From DASRHD01 sp035485575 (GTDB lineage: Bacteria; Verrucomicrobiota; Verrucomicrobiia; Opitutales; Opitutaceae), in contig DATHNW010000014.1 in assembly GCA_035485575.1 (NCBI GenBank), positions 36,272-100,271 on the forward strand: 64,000 nucleotides of DNA. Direction: 5' to 3'. The notes below the pieces were generated by a model that had not been told where the DNA came from, ran no database searches, and worked only from the letters and a program-made list of their open reading frames with translations. This document shows positions 61,138-64,000 of this stretch, piece after piece; the first letter of the stretch is position 1, and each line of letters opens with the position of its first letter. The position numbers and the translations under genes are program-made.

Positions 61138-61929
61138 TCAGTGATGGGATAGATTTTTCTGATGGTCCTCGCCGAGGTAGGCCTCGATGACCTTGGGGTT
61201 GTTCTGGATTTCGACGGGCGGGCCCTCGGCGATTTTTTCGCCGTAATCGAGCACGGCGATGCGCTCGCACACGCCCATGACGACACGCATCGAATGCTCG
61301 ACGAGGAGGATGGTGAGCTTGAACTGCTCGCGCAGGCGCGGGATGAGTTTTATGAGTTCGACCTTCTCGGTGGCGTTCATGCCGGCGGCAGGTTCGTCGA
61401 GCAGGAGCAGCCGCGGCTGGGTGGCGAGGCAGCGGACGATTTCGAGGCGGCGCTGTTCGCCATAGGGCAGCGACTTCGCGGGCGCGTCGCGGAAACGGAG
61501 CAGATTGAACAATTCAAGCAACTCCTCGGCGCGGCGGGCGATGTCGGCCTCGTCGGCCCGGAATTTTTTTCCGCGGACGAGGGTTTGCAGGGGTGAAGTG
61601 ACGCGGTGGAGGTTGCAGGCGGCGCGGACGTTGTCGAAGACGCTGAGATGGCCGAAGAGGCGGATGTTTTGAAAGGTGCGCGCGATGCCGAGCGCGGCGA
61701 TGTCGTCGGACCGCAGTCCGCGTAGGTCGCGTCCGGCGAAAAGCACGCGGCCGGAGTCGGCCGGATAAACGCCGGTGATGAGATTGAAGACGGTGGTCTT
61801 GCCTGCGCCATTGGGGCCGATGAGCCCGATCAATTCGCCCTCGCCGAGTGTGAGGTCGACGGCATCGACGGCGGTGAGGCCGCCGAAGCGGACCGTGGCC
61901 TTTTCGAGCTGGAGCAGGGGGGCGGGCAT
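61138..61929 (-). CDS. livG: Branched-chain amino-acid ABC transporter ATPase LivG
   Basis: The 263-aa ATPase has Walker A GPNGAGKT, LPYGEQRRLEIVRCLA as its signature region, Walker B LLLDEPAAGMNATE, and the LivG-type IARTFQNIRLFGHLSVFDNV. It is encoded 6 nt after livM. Confidence 0.95.
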   Translation of the reverse strand: MPAPLLQLEKATVRFGGLTAVDAVDLTLGEGELIGLIGPNGAGKTTVFNLITGVYPADSGRVLFAGRDLRGLRSDDIAALGIARTFQNIRLFGHLSVFDNVRAACNLHRVTSPLQTLVRGKKFRADEADIARRAEELLELFNLLRFRDAPAKSLPYGEQRRLEIVRCLATQPRLLLLDEPAAGMNATEKVELIKLIPRLREQFKLTILLVEHSMRVVMGVCERIAVLDYGEKIAEGPPVEIQNNPKVIEAYLGEDHQKNLSHH

Positions 61930-61935
61930 GGCGGA

Positions 61936-62913
61936 TCAGACCCTGGCCTTGCCGAAGCGGAAATTGAACAGGCCCTGCGGTCGCGCGAGCATGAGCACGA
62001 TGAGGAGGAAAGAGTAAATGAGCATGCGGTACTCTGATAGCGAGCGCAGTTGCTGCAGGCCGGTGAGGTCGGCGGCCGAGCGCAGGCCCTCGGGCAGCAA
62101 GGTGAGCAGAATCGCGGCGAGGATGACGCCGACGGTGTTGCCCATGCCGCCGAGGATGACCATGACGACGATCTCGATGCTGCGCATGAAGTCGAAGCCG
62201 CGCGGATCGATGGAGAGCTTGTAATGTCCGTAGAGGCCGCCTGCGATGCCGGCGAAGAACGCGGCGACGACGAAGGCGGTGATCTTATAGCGCGTGGTGT
62301 TGAGGCCGATGGCCTCGCTGGCGATCTCGTCGTCGTGGGTCGCGAGAAAGCCGCGGCCGTAAGTGGAGTTCACGAGGCAGACGACCACGAAGACCGTGAG
62401 CGCGACGGCGCCATAGGTCCATGCGAAGTTCGTGTAGGGCGGCAGGCCGATGAAGCCGAGCGCGCCGCCGACGGCGTCGATGTTCTGGAAAACGACGCGG
62501 ATGATTTCGCCGAAGCCAAGCGTGACGAGCGCGAGATAATCGCCCTTGAGCCGCAGCGAAGGGATGCCGACGACCAGGCCGGCCAGCGCGGCGGAGAGAC
62601 CGCCCGCCAGCAGCGCGAAAAAAAAGAGCACATTCTGCGTGAGCGCTGTGCCACCGGCATCGCCGAATAACTTTGGCCCGAGGAAGACCGTGACGCAGCC
62701 GGAAAGATACGCGCCAATGGACATGAAGCCCGCGTGGCCGAGCGAAAACTGCCCGGTGTGGCCGTTGACGAGGTTGAGCGAGACGGCGAGGATGATGTTG
62801 ATGCCGATGCTGGTGAGGACATCGAGAAAGTAGGGGTCGATTTTGTCCGAGAAAATCGAGACGGCGACTGCGGCGAGGAGCGCGGCGATCAGGGCGAGAT
62901 GGGCGCGCGGCAT
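61936..62913 (-). CDS. livM: Branched-chain amino-acid ABC permease LivM
   Basis: The 325-aa permease has 8-10 membrane helices with LNLVNGHTGQFSLGHAGFMSIGAYLSG and LRLKGDYLALVTLGFGEIIRVV, both LivM signatures. It forms the translocation pore with LivH. It starts 4 nt after the livH stop. Confidence 0.95.
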   Translation of the reverse strand: MPRAHLALIAALLAAVAVSIFSDKIDPYFLDVLTSIGINIILAVSLNLVNGHTGQFSLGHAGFMSIGAYLSGCVTVFLGPKLFGDAGGTALTQNVLFFFALLAGGLSAALAGLVVGIPSLRLKGDYLALVTLGFGEIIRVVFQNIDAVGGALGFIGLPPYTNFAWTYGAVALTVFVVVCLVNSTYGRGFLATHDDEIASEAIGLNTTRYKITAFVVAAFFAGIAGGLYGHYKLSIDPRGFDFMRSIEIVVMVILGGMGNTVGVILAAILLTLLPEGLRSAADLTGLQQLRSLSEYRMLIYSFLLIVLMLARPQGLFNFRFGKARV

Positions 62914-62917
62914 GAGG

Positions 62918-63808
62918 TCAGACCTTTTCGACGGTGAATTTTCCCAGCAGGCCGGCGGGTCGGAAAAGCAGGATTAGGATGAGCACGCCGAACGCGATGG
63001 CATCCTTGTAGGTCGAGAACTGGCTGCCGCTCACAAATGTCTCGACTGTGCCGAGGATAAGGCCGCCGAGCGCGGCACCGGGGATGTTGCCGATGCCTCC
63101 GAGGATGGCGGCGACGAAGGCCTTCAGGCCCGGCATCACGCCCATGAGTGGGTCGATCGACGGATAGTTGAGCGCGTAGAGGACACCGCCCGCGCCGGCG
63201 AGCGCGGAGCCGAGGGCGAAAGTGAAGCTGATGACGCGGTCGTTATTGATGCCGACGAGCTGTGCGGCCTTGGGATTAAGCGAGACGGCGCGCATGGCGG
63301 TGCCGATCCGGGTGCGAAAAACGATGAACTGCAGCGCGACGAGCAGTGCCGCGGCCACGCCGATGACGAGCAGCTGGCTGCTGGAGATGACCAGCGGGCC
63401 GAGCGTGAGGTTCTTGACGGGAAAAACGCCGGGAAAGGTCCGGGGCTCCGCGCCGAAGACGGCCTGGCCGGTGGATTCAAGCAGCAGCGACACGCCGATG
63501 GCGGTGATGAGGACGTTGAGCGTGGGCGCAGCGCGCAGGCGGCGATAGGCGAGGCGGTCGATCGCCACGCCGAGCAGCGCGCAGCCGAGCATCGCAGCGG
63601 TGAGTACAATAAGGCCGCCCCACAGCGTGTTTTCGGGCAGGTGCCGGCCGGCGTAGTAGCCGATAAACGCGCCGACCATGAACACGTCGGAATGCGCGAA
63701 GTTGATGAAACGCAGCACGCCGTAGACCATCGTGTAGCCAAGCGCGATGAGCGCGTAGATGGCACCGAGGGAAAGGCCGTTGAGCAGTTGCTGGAGAAAT
63801 TCGGTCAA
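62918..63808 (-). CDS. livH: Branched-chain amino-acid ABC permease LivH
   Basis: The 296-aa permease starts TEFLQQLLNGLSLGAIYALIALGYTMVYG, the LivH hallmark, from a TTG codon at 63808; no in-frame ATG lies nearby upstream. GLKAFVAAILGGIGNIPGAALGGL is the conserved C-terminal loop. It is the first transporter gene of the minus-strand livHMGF unit. The periplasmic binding-protein gene is not in the window. GAGTTGAGGGTTGAGAG-type short repeats precede it (63810-63832), as they do htpG. Confidence 0.95.
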   Translation of the reverse strand: MTEFLQQLLNGLSLGAIYALIALGYTMVYGVLRFINFAHSDVFMVGAFIGYYAGRHLPENTLWGGLIVLTAAMLGCALLGVAIDRLAYRRLRAAPTLNVLITAIGVSLLLESTGQAVFGAEPRTFPGVFPVKNLTLGPLVISSSQLLVIGVAAALLVALQFIVFRTRIGTAMRAVSLNPKAAQLVGINNDRVISFTFALGSALAGAGGVLYALNYPSIDPLMGVMPGLKAFVAAILGGIGNIPGAALGGLILGTVETFVSGSQFSTYKDAIAFGVLILILLFRPAGLLGKFTVEKV

Positions 63809-63847
63809 GTCGAGTTGAGGGTTGAGAGCTGAGTGATGAGAGTCCGA

Positions 63848-64000
63848 TCATTGCCTTGACTTGTCGAGAGAGCCGCGCAGTCCGCTGAGCATGCGCGGAA
63901 TTTCTTCAGCTGCAGCGTAGAGCTTCTGATAATCAGCATGATTGATGAAACCTTGGTTGCGAGCAATGATGGCTTGAGTCACGACTTCGTAAAGCGATCC
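63848..64000 (-). CDS. Four-helix-bundle protein, C-terminal part (cut by window end)
   Basis: The last 50 codons of a gene reading in from beyond the window: SLYEVVTQAIIARNQGFI, DYQKLYAAAEEIPRMLSGL. This matches the C-terminal two helices of the S23/intervening-sequence four-helix-bundle family. Members are encoded in 23S rRNA intervening sequences or as stand-alone genes. It lies about 40 nt before livH. Function unknown. Confidence 0.75.
   Translation of the reverse strand, partial: GSLYEVVTQAIIARNQGFINHADYQKLYAAAEEIPRMLSGLRGSLDKSRQ

Overview
The window looks like a chromosomal segment of a GC-rich, Gram-negative member of the Verrucomicrobiota, probably Opitutaceae-like. This rests on gene content and style: a pectin/plant-polysaccharide locus with DUF4861, DUF5703 and DUF1080 proteins, a short-form EF-Ts, an Lnt lipoprotein acyltransferase, few clear Shine-Dalgarno sites, and many long spurious antisense ORFs of the kind high GC produces. 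The taxonomic call is inference; there is no rRNA gene here.

Layout. (1) 0.1-1.9 kb: lnt. (2) 1.9-18.2 kb: a carbohydrate island. DUF4861, kduI and kduD, a LacI-type regulator, GH29 alpha-L-fucosidase, NPCBM-GH27 alpha-galactosidase, a hexuronate-type MFS transporter, GH28 polygalacturonase, a GH79-like glucuronidase, a DUF5703/GH95-like hydrolase and a DUF1080 protein together fit breakdown of decorated pectin and uptake of uronates. (3) 18.3-20.9 kb: a four-gene operon (ArsR, SRPBCC, DUF899, DUF2182) whose last gene has a foreign-looking C-terminus. (4) 20.9-31.8 kb: secreted proteins with Ig-like or FN3 repeats plus a glycan-assembly set (TMTC-like TPR membrane protein, GT39-like protein, GT2, FAD oxidoreductase). 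Two of the secreted-protein genes are preceded by the same ~150-nt leader, which carries conserved hairpins. (5) 31.9-37.0 kb: LLM flavin oxidoreductase, initiator tRNA-Met, rpsB-tsf, DUF983, tRNA-Ser(CGA) with a duplicated 3' end, and a collagen-like/OmpA lipoprotein. (6) 37.3-49.8 kb: a potassium-homeostasis region. It has a small one-TM ORF, a membrane Ser/Thr kinase, kdpABC, a decayed kdpD fragment, a 126-aa membrane protein, kdpD, kdpE, then a c-di-AMP (ydaO-type) riboswitch in front of a KimA-like APC transporter. A 36-nt motif built from two 11-bp direct repeats lies both before the kinase unit and before kdpA, suggesting shared control by KdpE. (7) 49.8-59.3 kb: ppk1, aldehyde dehydrogenase, a tricorn-type protease, a VOC protein and htpG. 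(8) 59.4-64.0 kb: an AT-rich nucleotidyl-cyclase-like gene attached to the end of a livHMGF branched-chain amino-acid ABC operon, and the end of a four-helix-bundle protein at the window edge.

The features I would follow up first are the duplicated hairpin-rich leader (22438-22587 and 31620-31771), the shared box joining a degenerate-P-loop kinase to the Kdp regulon, and the kdpD remnant inside the kdp operon. No CRISPR array, complete insertion sequence or recognisable defence island is visible.
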